60,000 nt of DNA from Botryococcus braunii. Lineage: Eukaryota; Chlorophyta; Trebouxiophyceae. The notes beneath the pieces were generated by a model, which made no database searches, had not been told where the DNA came from, and was given only the letters and a program-made list of their open reading frames with translations. The DNA is taken from NCBI GenBank assembly GCA_002005505.1, contig KV908340.1, positions 1 through 60,000 on the forward strand, written 5' to 3'. Shown in pieces: positions 37,986 through 48,763 of this stretch (positions are counted from its first letter, which is position 1; each line of letters opens with the position of its first letter). A program made the translations under genes and the position numbers.

Positions 37986-38312
37986 TTAGGAGAAGACAGG
38001 GGCAGCTGCCACGTCATCAGCCAGATGGCGAACATGGGCAAGAGGCTCCCAAGTATTCTCAGTCTCATCGTAGCCTTTCCATTTGACTAAGTAGCGCCAA
38101 GACTTTCCAACTCTCTTCTTAGCTCTGATGGCCTCCACTTCGTACACGCCGCCACGCCTGTCTGCATACAAAGGAGGTGGTGAAGTAACGGTCACTGGTA
38201 CCGATGAAGATACATATGGCTTCAACTGGGAAACATGAAATACAGGATGAATGTTAACAGTCTCAGGCAACACAAGCCTAAAAGCTCGAGAACCAACTGC
38301 TGCAGCAATCAC
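37986..38312 (-). pseudogene. Gypsy F integrase C-terminus and chromodomain
   Basis: Minus-strand frame with INIHPVFHVSQLKPY-like integrase tail (VNIHPVFHVSQLKPY) followed by a chromodomain (YEVEAIRAKKRVGKSWRYLV, then KWKGYDETENTWEP). Upstream, at about 38313-38465, the same frame shows remains of the integrase C-terminal region (QQRQKTYADKKRR, VGDQVLLAARKN) interrupted by a stop. Confidence 0.85.
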
Positions 38313-38469
38313 AAAGGCCCCAAAATACTTAGCTGATAACTTGGACGAGAGCCCAGGTTCAAGCTAGTTCTTCCTCGCAGCCAGCAAGACCTGGTCCCCC
38401 ACCTTAAAAGGATGGTCCCGTCTCTTCTTATCCGCGTAAGTCTTCTGCCGTTGCTGTGCAGAGGCAAGG

Positions 38470-40236
38470 TTAGATTTGGCACTCTTTAAGGCAGTCTAAT
38501 ATATTCATAAAGGCCTGCCAAAAATGGCTAGTGAACCTAGGATCTCTATCACTCACAATTGAGGTAGGCATTCCAAATCTCACAAAGACCCTGTCAATAA
38601 ATAGTTGTGCAAGCTGGGGTGCAGTGATAGTTTTATTGCATGCAGCCAATACACACAACTTAGAAAACCTATCAACAAATACCACAATAGAATCAAACCC
38701 ACAACAGACAGGTAAATCAGTCACTAAGTCCAGGGAAACGCTCTGCCAAGGTCCATCCGGAATAGGTAGTGGCTGGAGCAGTCCATAAGGTACAGTTCCC
38801 GTCCCTTTAGTGCGCTGGCAGGTGTCACAAGACCTGCAAAAGTCCCTGACTGACGAGTTGAGCCGTGGCCACCAAAAGTTCCTGCAAACTAAGTCATGCA
38901 TCTTGTTAATCCCAAGATGTCCAGAAAAGGGGGTGGAATGACACTCTCTCAATACCTTCTCTCTCATTGCATCAGGGACAAATACTCGACCTGACTGCAC
39001 AGAATAAGGTATAGTGTCCCTCATCACCAAAACACCTTCTTCCACCAGTTTAGTAACTGTGGGGTCATTAGTACACAGCAAAGCAATTTCTGGTAGGAGG
39101 GACGAGACAGAAACAGAGGAGACATGCATTACTGCTAAATCAACACGCCTGGATAAAGCATCTGCAACAACGTTGTCAGTCCCTTTAACATATTTGATGT
39201 CAGGCATGAACCTCATGATCTCAGTAAGCCAACGTTCTTGTCTACTAGTCCTAACAGGAGCAGTAAGTAAATACTTAAGTGCTTGCTGGTCAGTGTGCAC
39301 AGTAAACTTAGCCCCTAGCAACAAATGCTTCCACTTCAGTAATGCATGTACCAGGGCAAGCAATTCTCTATCATAGGGTGCTAACTTCCTTTCAGGGGGT
39401 TGGAATTTCCTGGATTCGAAGGCCACGGGCTGCAGTCCCTTCCCTTGATCCTGCTGTAGTACAGCTCCAACAGCAAATCCTGAGGCGTCTACATGTACAA
39501 CAAAAGGTTTGTCTAAATCAGGCATCAACAGGCAAGGAGGAGTAGAAACAAGATCTTTCAGTGCAACAAAGGCTTCCCTCTGGGGTCCCTCCCAGGTCCA
39601 AGGCATATCCTTCTTAAGCAACTCAGTCATAGGATAAGCAACATCTGCAAAATGGTCAATAAAAGTGTCATAATATTGTGTCAACCCAAGGAACCCTCTC
39701 AACTGTGACACATTACAAGGAGTGGGCCAATCCTGAATGGCAGCAACCTTCCTAGGATCCACCTTGATCCCATCCGGTGTCGACAGGTGCCCAAGGTATT
39801 CCACCTGCTTGGCAGCAAATTCACACTTAGACCTTTTACAATAAAATTTATGTTCCCGTAACACTGACAAGACAGTTCTTAGATGCTCCATATGTTCTGC
39901 AACAGATTTAAAATAAATGAGGATATCGTCTAGGTACACTAGCACAAATCTGTCAAGAAAGGGAGCCAAGACAGAGTTCATTACAGCCTGAAAGGTGGCA
40001 GGAGCATTAGTCAACCCAAAAGGCATCACAGTAAATTCATAATGACCATAACGAGTTTTAAATGCAGTCTTTTCTATACTGTCTTCATGCATACGTATCT
40101 GATGATACCCAGAAGCCAGATCAAGTTTAGAAAAGATACAACTGCCATGAAGTTGTTCAAACATCTCATCAATTCTAGGCAATGGGTGCTGGTTCCTAAC
40201 AGTAATCCTATTCAAGGCTCTATAGTCAATGCACAA
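38470..40236 (-). pseudogene. Gypsy F RT, RNase H and truncated integrase
   Basis: 588-residue minus-strand frame: RT (CIDYRALNRITV, then LDLASGYHQIRM, catalytic YLDDILIYF), RNase H (VHVDASGFAVGAVLQ, YDRELLALVHAL, HTDQQALKYLL), integrase zinc region (HLGINKMHDLVCRNFWWPRL to CDTCQRTKG) and the first two catalytic positions (LDLVTDLP, SDRDPRF). It then jumps from FMNILD into unrelated residues; comparison with gypsy E shows roughly 130 residues, including the conserved HPQTDGQTERVNR block, are missing. Confidence 0.9.
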
Positions 40237-41600
40237 ACGCCAGCCACCATCTTCTTTGGGACAAATAAGATAGGTGCACCAAAAGGGGATGTTGATGGGC
40301 GGATGAAGCCTCGCTCCAGGAGCTCTTGTAACTGCGCACGAAGTTCAGCCAGCTGAGCTCCGGACAGTGGGTAAATACGAGAGACTGGAGGAGTTGCCTC
40401 CGGCTCCAATCTGATATGGTGGTCTCCAGCACGAGTAGGGGGTAGGCCTTCAGGAAGTCCAGATAAAACATCTTGAAACTCCTGCAAAAGCTCCTCCAAC
40501 TCTGGCACATTATATGCATCGGTATCTGGACTGTCAGTCACTGCATTTAATTGAACAACATAGATTGATTCACCCAACTTCACCATCTCTTCTACTTCCA
40601 TAGAAGAAACCACATATTCTGGCATGCCTGACCTCTGACACCCCAAAAGTACATGTGTTTGATCAGCATGAACCAAGGACACAGCATTCAATTTCCAATT
40701 TACAACTGGGTTAAAAGCAGTAAGCCAAGGTTTGCCCAAGACAAGATCATAATAAGTCAACTCAGTAGGGAGGCAGGTGACTCTAAAACCCAATGTCCCA
40801 ACAGTCAGGTCAGTTGACACACTATGTCCTACCATAGATGTTCTGCCATCAGCTACTCTCACAGTAACATGTGAACTCATAGATTCAGTGGGAAGGGCAA
40901 GCTCATGCACAAGTTTATCATCAATAAAATTTGCAGAAGCTCCACTGTCTAACAAAATCCTGACAGTCCTACCAGCAAGAGTTCCCTCAAACTCAATACA
41001 AGTACCAGAAAGATCAAGACCATCCACAATGTGTCTACTGTCAAGCTGAACAAAAGAGTCAAAACAGGTTGCAGGCAGTGGCTTCTTCTTCTCACCGAGA
41101 CAGCCAGACTGTACCAAACAACTAAACAAGGGCAAGCCTGTATGGGAATTGCAATGGGGTGTGCACATAGTGGTGGAAGATAAACCCAATGCAGCCAAAA
41201 CAGAAGCCGAGAGTAGTAATTCATGTGACTGCTGTGAAGTAGTCCCTTCCAGCACCTGCTCACAATGGCTTTGACAAGAGAGCACAGTCAATCTTGTTCC
41301 TGGCAACAACTGTGACACAAGCTGGCTGACAGAATCCTCTCTATCACTACTATCAACAAACAAAACAACATGAGCATCACTATCAATAAGGTGAGGAGCT
41401 GCATCTCTCTTAAACATGCTCTCAGGACTGATCAGGTCACTGGCAGAGGGGGATGTCTGAAACTCTCTACACAAACCATGCCCACCTACAATATGGGTCA
41501 TGAAATTATGGTAACAACTGTGGAAATAATTCTGCAGATGACCAAGCTCATACAAAACAGGAATACCATACTGGGGCTCTGAACAGTTGGCTGGCATCAT
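40212..41600 (-). pseudogene. Gypsy F protease region and RT start
   Basis: 462-residue minus-strand frame with protease LLDSGASANFID near residue 217, followed by VLGKPWLTAFNP and the RT entry (PSTSPFGAPILFVPKK). At about 40245-40250 one A seems missing from the expected Lys-Lys-Asp codons, shifting into the next frame, where RT continues. Confidence 0.88.
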
Positions 41601-41643
41601 AAACAGGACTCACACTGCTGTTTTACCAAAGAAGACCAACAAA

Positions 41644-42174
41644 TCAAGTAGTACTTGACTTGCGCTTGGGTTGTCTGAGCTCTGGATGCAATTTCCAGCA
41701 ACGCTCTGCTGCGTGTCCTGACTTGCCACAATGTGCGCAGGGCTGCGCAGAAGTTTTTGTCGGGCCTGGTGACTTGGAGTCAGGGGAGTACTTTGGAGCA
41801 GGGTTCACAGGCTTAGACGGTCCTGGGAGGTCTGATATTGTCACAGCATGCTTGAAGTAGTCTTCCAAGGTCTGGGGATACTGTAGGGAGATGCTTTTCT
41901 GAAGATCAGCCCTGCAGCCAGCCAAAAATAAGTGACACAAAGTCTCTTCTGCAAATGCCTTTGGAACCTTTGACCTCAATGCATTAAATGTTGCAATATA
42001 GCTTCGCATGTCAGTCTTTCCCTGTGAGAGACTCAGCAACTGCTCTAAATGCCTCTTATGCAGCTCTACAGGCCTAAAAGCAGCAGTAAGTGCAGTCACA
42101 AACGATTCCCACGTCCCATAAGCAGCAAGACTCCCTGAAGCAATTAACTTAAACTGCCCAGTCCACCAATCCAA
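41644..42174 (-). pseudogene. Gypsy F Gag, second half with zinc knuckle
   Basis: 176-residue frame with the retrotransposon Gag signature (YGTWESFVTALTAAFRP, then KTDMRSYIATFNALRSKVP) and CCHC knuckle CAHCGKSGHAAERC. It overlaps the preceding gag frame by 26 bp; the shift occurs near 42150-42174. Confidence 0.85.
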
Positions 42175-42679
42175 CGCTAGAACGTCGTAGCCACCTCCAC
42201 CGAGCGGATGCCAAGCCTACATCGTAGGTCCCCAAACACATTTCAGTCTGCAAAAGCCATGGATCCAACTTCATTGGATCTCCCTTAAATACAGATGGGT
42301 ATGGCAACTTGAGCGAGGGCTTCCCTGAACCTGACGAGGCTGTAGCCGATGCCGGAATCGCCGTTGGTATGGGCTGCGGCACGACCACAGATGCAGGTTG
42401 CGCGAGAGAGCACTGAATTAACATCTCAAGTCCCTTTGAAATGCTCTGAGCGGTATCAACTGGAGGGGAATGCGACGGAACACTAGATCCTAATGCAACG
42501 GCTCCTTCGAGCAGGGCACCGATATCTACCACACGCCTAAGCATACAACGAAGATCTACCCATGAACGATCTACAATTACATAAGCAAGAAGATCTATGG
42601 ATGGATCTGGCTCTGCGATGCCAGGACTCGGTGCACGGACCCTCGAACTCGAACAAGGATGCCGAGACATCACAATCAC
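42149..42679 (-). pseudogene. Gypsy F Gag, first half
   Basis: 176-residue minus-strand frame starting 57 bp inside the 5' LTR end. Ser/Pro/Ala-rich, ending in the conserved entry to Gag (PYPSVFKGDPMKLDPWLLQTE), after which the frame is lost by a single-base shift. Confidence 0.75.
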
Positions 42680-42722
42680 GAAAGAAACGCACCACGAACG
42701 AACGACAAGGAACTAATCCTTG

Positions 42723-42734
42723 TCGCCGATACCA
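42723..42734 (-). other. Gypsy F primer binding site
   Basis: On the minus strand TGGTATCGGCGA begins one base inside the 5' LTR (42736-42996). Identical to the primer site of gypsy B although the elements are otherwise different. Confidence 0.75.
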
Positions 42735-42735
42735 C

Positions 42736-42996
42736 TGTAGACTATAGCTTAGCGGAAGAGGTTTAGGAGGAGACAGTGAGACGTTCGTGGTGTGCAACAA
42801 AAGAGTGTTACATGATTGATTCGCAAGCGTACTCTTAAACCCAGGGTGGATTGAATTATATCGTACTGCCACAGACGCGTGATCGGGCAACCGAGCGAAG
42901 TACCTGAGCGAGGTTGTACTGCGAACTAGATCACAAGGCAAGTCATGCACTATGCCAAGGACCCTACTAGAGCATTATACCCTAGGAAATGCTACA
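42736..42996 (-). repeat. Gypsy F 5' LTR (right end)
   Basis: 261 bp, identical by eye to 36967-37227, followed by GGCAG and the remaining gypsy E 5' LTR. Confidence 0.92.
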
Positions 42997-43001
42997 GGCA
43001 G

Positions 43002-43145
43002 ACTCCGCCAGGGTTAGCCCCGTCGGATGCCAAGCGGTACATTAGGCCAGGCGTAGCCTCTTTAGGCTTCGCGCTAGCACATACGGTGTGGCGCTCGGGC
43101 CACACTGGCACTTTCATCGGTGCAAACAATTCGGATAACTTTACA
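43002..43145 (+). repeat. Gypsy E 5' LTR, remaining 144 bp
   Basis: Matches the last 144 bp of 48764-48926 and ends GGATAACTTTACA. Confidence 0.92.
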
Positions 43146-43147
43146 TT

Positions 43148-43163
43148 TGGTGCCCCATATCGG
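43148..43163 (+). other. Gypsy E primer binding site, tRNA not identified
   Basis: TGGTGCCCCATATCGG two bases after the LTR. The implied tRNA acceptor 5' strand would be GCCCCAU. It differs from the iMet-type sites of all other elements here; it resembles but does not equal the plant tRNA-Ile end. Confidence 0.55.
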
Positions 43164-43249
43164 TCACTTCTGCTTTGATTGGCTTGACAAAATTTTTTTT
43201 AAGCATCTTTGCTTTTCGGTTTGGGGTTGCGCTCCTTTGTTTGGGTTTA

Positions 43250-44737
43250 ATGGCTCTCGTTTTGCCGCCGATCCCGACCGACCTCGTCCCTTTGGTGGGC
43301 AAACCTCCTCGATACACGCTAAGGAGGCTCCCATACCCTGGAAATACTAGACCTTATTATTCATATCTGAAAGAGTTGGATATTGAGGTGCCAGATATTC
43401 CAGAGGGTGTTGACCCGGTCGACTCGACTTCGGGTTATGACTGGAAGGGCTTGCTTTCCAAGGTTTTTGACTTTGAGACTGCTGAGGAAGCTCTTGAGTG
43501 GGCAAGGCTCGGCATTGTTGAAGTCATCAACGATTTGAAAGAGGCTCGGGCACTTATGACGGAGTGTGCCGATTCAGTTCGGCACCCGTCCTCTGAGGGC
43601 GACGATGGCCTAGGCCTTGCACAATGTTCCAAAGATTTAGTGGAAGCTTCCACTATTTGGGCAAAAGTTGTGTGGAGGTATTGGCTTTGGTGCGCTGCGG
43701 CGCGCGCTTTTTATGCTCGGATCCCGAGTCATGTCCTACACGACAGAAGGGTGACCAGCATAGAGTCGTCCGTCCAGGCTCTTAACACTGATATTGGGTC
43801 TTTGGGAACCCAAGTTGGCAGCCTGGACGGCAAGATGGACGCGATTATGCGTTTGCTACAAGGATCGGGGGGGGGACAAGGTGCGTCTCCCTCGCCTATG
43901 CCTTTCGTTGCTCCTAAAACGAGGCCTCCAGCGCCTATTTTTAATGGAAGCAAGGATGGGACTAAGATAACAACTTGGTTCGAGCAGTTTGCGGCATACG
44001 CGGCGTTGTTGCAGCTCACTCCTGACACGCTTGTGGATCACGCATCCTTGTGTCTTTCTGGGAAAGCAGCTGAACAATGGGCTTTGATTAAAAAGTCTTT
44101 GGCTTTGCATGGCAAGGATGTGAAAGACTTTGATTTGTTCAAAGCTGAATTGTTGGCCAACTTTGTCGATATGTCAGTGGAAGACACCGTGCGATATCGT
44201 TTGGCGCAACTTAAACAATCTGGAACAGTGGCTCAATACTATACTGCCTTTAGGGCAATAACAGTTGAGGCAGTCACATATCCAGTAACTGGGCCTGAAG
44301 CTTGTGCAGCTTTTCGGGCTGGCCTAAAACCCGCTCTACTTGAACTCATTATGAAGGATGCCTCGGTAAGGCGTGAGATGAGCAATGTGGAGGCGGTGGT
44401 GAAAGCTGCCAAAGAGGCTGAATCTTTGTTGGCTATGCTTTCAGGTGTCTCCAAGGGAAAGGAGAAGGTCTATGGGGACCGCGAGGAGGGAGAAGTACCT
44501 CGGGACCGTGGGACCAAGCGTCCCGCCCATAACCATCCCAAGGGAGCCACACGCCACTTGGGCAAACTTCAGAAGAAGTACGGCCTAAGCCAGGACAGGC
44601 GAGAGGCGGCTGGGAAGCTGGCCGCTGGCGTCTGTTTCGAATGCAACAAGCCCGGCCATTTTGCATTCGAATGCCCTCTCAAGAAGGGGTCTTCTGGCAA
44701 GAAGACAAGCCCCGGCGCGGGACCTTCTAATGCTTGA
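43250..44737 (+). CDS. gag: Gypsy E Gag
   Basis: 495 residues from the first ATG in frame (43250); the frame is open upstream to about 43175 but only with non-ATG starts. The N-terminal 200 residues have no motif I know; residues about 235-400 are the retrotransposon Gag domain (IFNGSKDGTKITTWFEQFA, then LKQSGTVAQYYTAFRAI). A basic region and CCHC knuckle CFECNKPGHFAFEC (44631-44672) follow. It ends at TGA 44735-44737, after which the same frame continues into pol. Confidence 0.9.
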   Translation: MALVLPPIPTDLVPLVGKPPRYTLRRLPYPGNTRPYYSYLKELDIEVPDIPEGVDPVDSTSGYDWKGLLSKVFDFETAEEALEWARLGIVEVINDLKEARALMTECADSVRHPSSEGDDGLGLAQCSKDLVEASTIWAKVVWRYWLWCAAARAFYARIPSHVLHDRRVTSIESSVQALNTDIGSLGTQVGSLDGKMDAIMRLLQGSGGGQGASPSPMPFVAPKTRPPAPIFNGSKDGTKITTWFEQFAAYAALLQLTPDTLVDHASLCLSGKAAEQWALIKKSLALHGKDVKDFDLFKAELLANFVDMSVEDTVRYRLAQLKQSGTVAQYYTAFRAITVEAVTYPVTGPEACAAFRAGLKPALLELIMKDASVRREMSNVEAVVKAAKEAESLLAMLSGVSKGKEKVYGDREEGEVPRDRGTKRPAHNHPKGATRHLGKLQKKYGLSQDRREAAGKLAAGVCFECNKPGHFAFECPLKKGSSGKKTSPGAGPSNA

Positions 44738-47700
44738 AGGTGTGGGCCTTCGCTTGGCGATGTAGGCCCTGCATGTTTGACGTCTATTCATGCATTTGCT
44801 TGTCAAGAAGCCGTGTCACAGCTTGTGATGGTGTTTCTTGCCGAGGTGCAGGGGAGCAAGGCCACGGCAATGCTGGACTCTGGAGCTTCTTGCAATGTGG
44901 TCAGTGCAGACTTTGCTAAAGCCCTTCACTTGGAGATTGTGCCGCCGAAGGGGGATTCTTTAAGCATTAAGTTGGCTGACGGGAGAACTGTAAACCATAT
45001 CGGATGTGCTGTCTTAGACATTGTCATCCAGGGGGTACAGTTTGCTAAGGTGTCGTGTCTTGTGCTAGACTTTGCCATGGATTGGAATGTGCTGTTGGGG
45101 ACTCCCTGGTTAAAGACATTCCGTGCAAATCTCATGTTTGAAGAGGACACCGTTAGGGGGTATACAAGAAAGAACAAGCCGTTCGTTTTGCGTTGCCCGC
45201 CTAAGGAGGAGAGGCCTTTGAAGGGTTCAGAAGTGGAGGATGTGCCTAGATTGGTTTTGTCTGCGGTGCAGGCTAGAAGGTTAAGCAGAAAAGGCTGTCA
45301 GTCCTTTCTGGCAATTGTAACCGATCTGTCTACCGATCCGAATGTCTCCATTCCTTCTCCTAACTCTCCTGTTGTTGACATACTCAGTGAATTCCAAGAT
45401 GTTTTCCCTGAAGATGTCCCGCACCTTCCGCCTGAGAGGCAAGGGGTTAGACACACTATACCCTTGAGCGATCCACATGCTCGTCCACCGTCTCGTCCGT
45501 TGTACCGGCTTTCACGCTTAGAGTATGATGAGGCGTTACGCCAGACAAAGCTATTGTTGGACAAAGGGTATATCCAGCCGTCTACATCACCCTATGGTGC
45601 GCCCATTCTTTTTGTGCAAAAGAAGGATGGAAGCCTCCGGATGGTCATTGATTACCGAGCTTTGAATCGACAGACGGTTAAGAACAGGTATCCGATGCCT
45701 CGTATCGATGATACTCTTGATCAACTGCAGGGTTCTACAGTGTTCTCTAGTCTTGACCTCACGTCTGGCTATCACCAGATCCGGATCACAGATGAGGATA
45801 TGCCAAAGACAGCTTTCAGAACACCCGCGGGGTTGTTCGAGTGGCGGGTTTTGCCATTTGGGCTGACTAATGCCCCGGCCACGTTTCAAACTGCCATGAA
45901 TGCTATCTTTGCTCCTTACCTGCACAAGTTTGTGCTCGTGTACCTTGATGACATCCTCATCTACAGCAAGTCCATTGAAGAGCATAGGGAGCATCTCCGC
46001 AAAGTCCTTGAACTGTTGCGGCAGCATAAGTTGTATGCTAACCTAAAGAAGTGCTCTTTCGCCAAGGATGAGCTGGAGTACTTGGGCCATTTAGTCTCAG
46101 CCGATGGGATTAAAGTGGACCCACGTAAGGTGGCTTCAGTTGCTAATTGGAGCACACCGAAGAATGTTGGCGAGTTGCGGTCTTTCCTGGGGCTGGCAAC
46201 TTACTTTCGCAAGTTTGTTCGCAATTTTGCAGCACTTGCATCGCCATTGTACAGACTCCTACGCCAAGGTGTGACCTGGGTATGGAGTGCTGGGTGTGTT
46301 CGGGCGTTTACCGAGATTAAACATGCCTTGACACATGCACCTTGCTTAGCGTATCCTGACTTCTCAAAGCCGTTTGAGGTCCATTGCGATGCGTCTTTGG
46401 CAGGGTTGGGGGCCGTGTTGTACCAGGAGGGTCGCCCAGTTGCCTACGAGAGTCGTCGCTTGACTCCCGCTGAGGTTAACTATCCTACTGGGGAGCAAGA
46501 ACTTCTAGCTGTGGTGCATGCATTGACAGTCTGGAGGTGCTACCTAGAGGGGGCCCCTGAGTTTCGTGTAGTCACGGACCACAAGGCTATCACTTATTTG
46601 GACACTTTGCCTACTTTAAGTAGACGGCAAACCAGGTGGGCAGAGTTCCTTTCAAGGTTCAATTTTCGCATGGACTATGCCCCCGGAACGTCCAATGTGG
46701 TGGCTGACGCTCTGAGTCGGCATCCGTCCGACTATGAGGCTCCTTGTCCAATCATCAATGGCGTGGTGATTGGTGGGTGTTCGCACCCGGCGCACCGTTG
46801 TCTGCCAACGCTCTCTCTTTGTGCCTTGGTTGGCACTATCCGCTCTGCGGGGGAGGGGAGTGCTGCGGCCGGGGTTGCTCTGTCTTGGAAGGACAAATTT
46901 GTCCAGGGTTATACTCAAGACCCATGGTTCCAAGATAAGCAGAATGTTGAAGGTCTGCTAGACTTTGACGGCTTCCTTCTGAGGGAGGGGAAGGCCGTGG
47001 TTCCGGATGCTTTCGGGCTGCGAGCTCACATCCTCAAGGAACTGCATGATAGCCCGTATGCTGGCCATCAAGGAGTGAAGAAAACCTTGGCCCTGGTAAG
47101 GCGCCATTATTGGTGGCCTACCATGCTTGCTGACATCGAACGTTACGTGCTAACGTGCCACTTGTGTCAGAAGAACAAGGCTCGGAACACTTTGCCTGCG
47201 GGGTTGCTGCAACCTTTACAGTTGCCGCTGAATCCTTGGCACACGGTGACTATGGATTTCATTACCCAATTGCCTAGGACAGGCAAGGGTCATGATGCCA
47301 TTTTCGTCGTAGTGGATAAGCTGACCAAGATGGTGCATCTTATGCCCACAACCACCAAGGCTACGGCTGAGCAGACGGCTAAGCTGTACGTTGACAATGT
47401 GTGGAAGTTGCATGGTGTTCCCCAAGTGGTGGTGTCCGATAGAGATAAGCTCTTCACCAGCCACTTTGCTAGAGCTTTGTGTCAATCCATTGGGACTCGA
47501 CAAGCCATGTCAACAGCCTACCATCCGCAGACGGATGGGCAGACTGAGAGAGTGAATCGAGTGCTCGAGGACATGCTACGCATGTATGTGGCCAAGTCCC
47601 AGGATGATTGGGATGAGAAGTTGGTCTGTGCAGAATTCGCGATCAATAATTGCGATCACGAGTCCACGGGGTCCTCGCCGTTTTTGCTGAACTACGGGTT

Positions 47701-48334
47701 TCACCCCCACCTGCCAGTCGCGATTCTCCCCAATAGACGGGTACCTGGTGCGTCTGACTTTGTTCAGGGCATGCAACGCCTCATCAATGAGGCCAGGATG
47801 ACCCATCGGGTGGCCACTGCGAGACAAGCGCAGTATGCCAACACCAAACGAAGGGACGTTCAATTTGGTGTGGGGGACTGGGTCCTCCTTTCCTCAAAGA
47901 ACCTCCGTTTCAAGGTAGGCACGCCCAAGCTCCTCCCGCGTTGGGTAGGGCCGTTCCAAGTCGTGAAACGTGTGGGTACCCAAGCTTATGAGCTTGACCT
48001 CCCGGCACGATGGAGGATTCATGATGTCTTTCATGTCTCCAACCTGGAACGGTACCGGCGGGATGGTTCGATGCAACCCCCACCACCTGCCGAGGTGCTG
48101 GAGGGGGAAGATGAGTACGAGGTGGAAGCCTTAATGGACCACCGTCGTGTCAATTCACGTGGCCGTCCCAAGTATGAGTACCTTGTCCGCTGGAAGGGTT
48201 ACTCGTCAGAGCATGACACCTGGGAAGAGGAACGGAATTTGACAAATGCTCCCAATGTTGTAAAGGGATACTGGGACACAGTCAACGCACGGGCACCACG
48301 AGGCGGGGCACGCCGTCGTGGGCAGGTTGACTAG
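44738..48334 (+). CDS. pol: Gypsy E Pol with chromodomain
   Basis: Frame open from the codon after the gag TGA to TAG at 48332-48334, about 1198 residues. Protease MLDSGASCNVV near 44872; RT with MVIDYRALNRQTV, LDLTSGYHQIRI and catalytic YLDDILIYS near 45941; RNase H (HCDASLAGLGAVLY, TGEQELLAVVHAL, VTDHKAITYL); integrase zinc region ending CHLCQKNK, then MDFITQLP, SDRDKLF and HPQTDGQTERVNR; C-terminal chromodomain (YEVEALMDHRRVNSRGRPKY, then YLVRWKGYSSEHDTWEE) at about 48115-48240. No ATG lies between the TGA and the protease, so expression by stop-codon readthrough is the simplest reading. Intact. Confidence 0.93.
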   Translation, partial: RCGPSLGDVGPACLTSIHAFACQEAVSQLVMVFLAEVQGSKATAMLDSGASCNVVSADFAKALHLEIVPPKGDSLSIKLADGRTVNHIGCAVLDIVIQGVQFAKVSCLVLDFAMDWNVLLGTPWLKTFRANLMFEEDTVRGYTRKNKPFVLRCPPKEERPLKGSEVEDVPRLVLSAVQARRLSRKGCQSFLAIVTDLSTDPNVSIPSPNSPVVDILSEFQDVFPEDVPHLPPERQGVRHTIPLSDPHARPPSRPLYRLSRLEYDEALRQTKLLLDKGYIQPSTSPYGAPILFVQKKDGSLRMVIDYRALNRQTVKNRYPMPRIDDTLDQLQGSTVFSSLDLTSGYHQIRITDEDMPKTAFRTPAGLFEWRVLPFGLTNAPATFQTAMNAIFAPYLHKFVLVYLDDILIYSKSIEEHREHLRKVLELLRQHKLYANLKKCSFAKDELEYLGHLVSADGIKVDPRKVASVANWSTPKNVGELRSFLGLATYFRKFVRNFAALASPLYRLLRQGVTWVWSAGCVRAFTEIKHALTHAPCLAYPDFSKPFEVHCDASLAGLGAVLYQEGRPVAYESRRLTPAEVNYPTGEQELLAVVHALTVWRCYLEGAPEFRVVTDHKAITYLDTLPTLSRRQTRWAEFLSRFNFRMDYAPGTSNVVADALSRHPSDYEAPCPIINGVVIGGCSHPAHRCLPTLSLCALVGTIRSAGEGSAAAGVALSWKDKFVQGYTQDPWFQDKQNVEGLLDFDGFLLREGKAVVPDAFGLRAHILKELHDSPYAGHQGVKKTLALVRRHYWWPTMLADIERYVLTCHLCQKNKARNTLPAGLLQPLQLPLNPWHTVTMDFITQLPRTGKGHDAIFVVVDKLTKMVHLMPTTTKATAEQTAKLYVDNVWKLHGVPQVVVSDRDKLFTSHFARALCQSIGTRQAMSTAYHPQTDGQTERVNRVLEDMLRMYVAKSQDDWDEKLVCAEFAINNCDHESTGSSPFLLNYGFHPHLPVAILPNRRVPGASDFVQGMQRLINEARMTHRVATARQAQYANTKRRDVQFGVGDWVLLSSKNLRFKVGTPKLLPRWVGPFQVVKRVGTQAYELDLPARWRIHDVFHVSNLERYRRDGSMQPPPPAEVLEGEDEYEVEALMDHRRVNSRGRPKYEYLVRWKGYSSEHDTWEEERNLTNAPNVVKGYWDTVNARAPRGGARRRGQVD

Positions 48335-48763
48335 GGGAAACACAGCAGCACGAGCCTGTCAAGCTGCGTCACCGGGGGGTCGTGGTTTACCCATACGTTC
48401 GCGTGATCACAGAACGTCCCCTGACTTGGTGGCTAAGTGTCGTCCAGCCCCAGCCCCTACTATCCGCCCTGAAGCTAGCAACTTCACTGCTTCTTCATGG
48501 GAACCTGTACACGTGGAGTGTACATTTGTTCACGCCGACGACTGCCCTTTAGGCCCCGTCACTGCGGGATTCTGGTCTAGGCGTACCATAGAGATACCTC
48601 AGGCAAGTGTACACCCAGGCTGCGGTCTGGTGTCTGGAGGAGACTCGCCGGCTCAAAGTGTGATGTATAGAAGTGTGGCAGTGACCTTCTATACACCTCT
48701 GCCTGTGACTGCGGCTTGCTTTGGCAGGCCTCCCGGGAGCTCGGTCACCTAGGAGGGGGAGAA
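48335..48763 (+). other. Gypsy E 3' region and polypurine tract
   Basis: 429 bp. A frame at 48318-48752 stays open for 144 codons but lacks an early ATG and a recognisable domain, so I do not call a gene. The purine tract AGGAGGGGGAGAA (48751-48763) abuts the 3' LTR. Confidence 0.7.

Larger units (their letters stand above)
36967..42996 (-). mobile_element. Gypsy F: defective Ty3/gypsy element inside gypsy E 5' LTR
   Basis: 6030 bp, minus orientation, with 261-bp LTRs (TGTAGACTATAG...AATGCTACA) and target duplication GGCAG (36962-36966, 42997-43001). The coding region is broken: gag in two frames, a one-base shift before the RT block, and a deletion removing much of integrase including its catalytic Glu. 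Yet the LTRs are identical by eye, implying recent mobilisation by proteins supplied in trans, or very rapid damage. Confidence 0.93.

Noticed and set aside
37601..38086. 161-codon plus-strand ORF in gypsy F
   Set aside because: Lies antisense to the chromodomain and 3' region of gypsy F; no motif, composition typical of a shadow frame.
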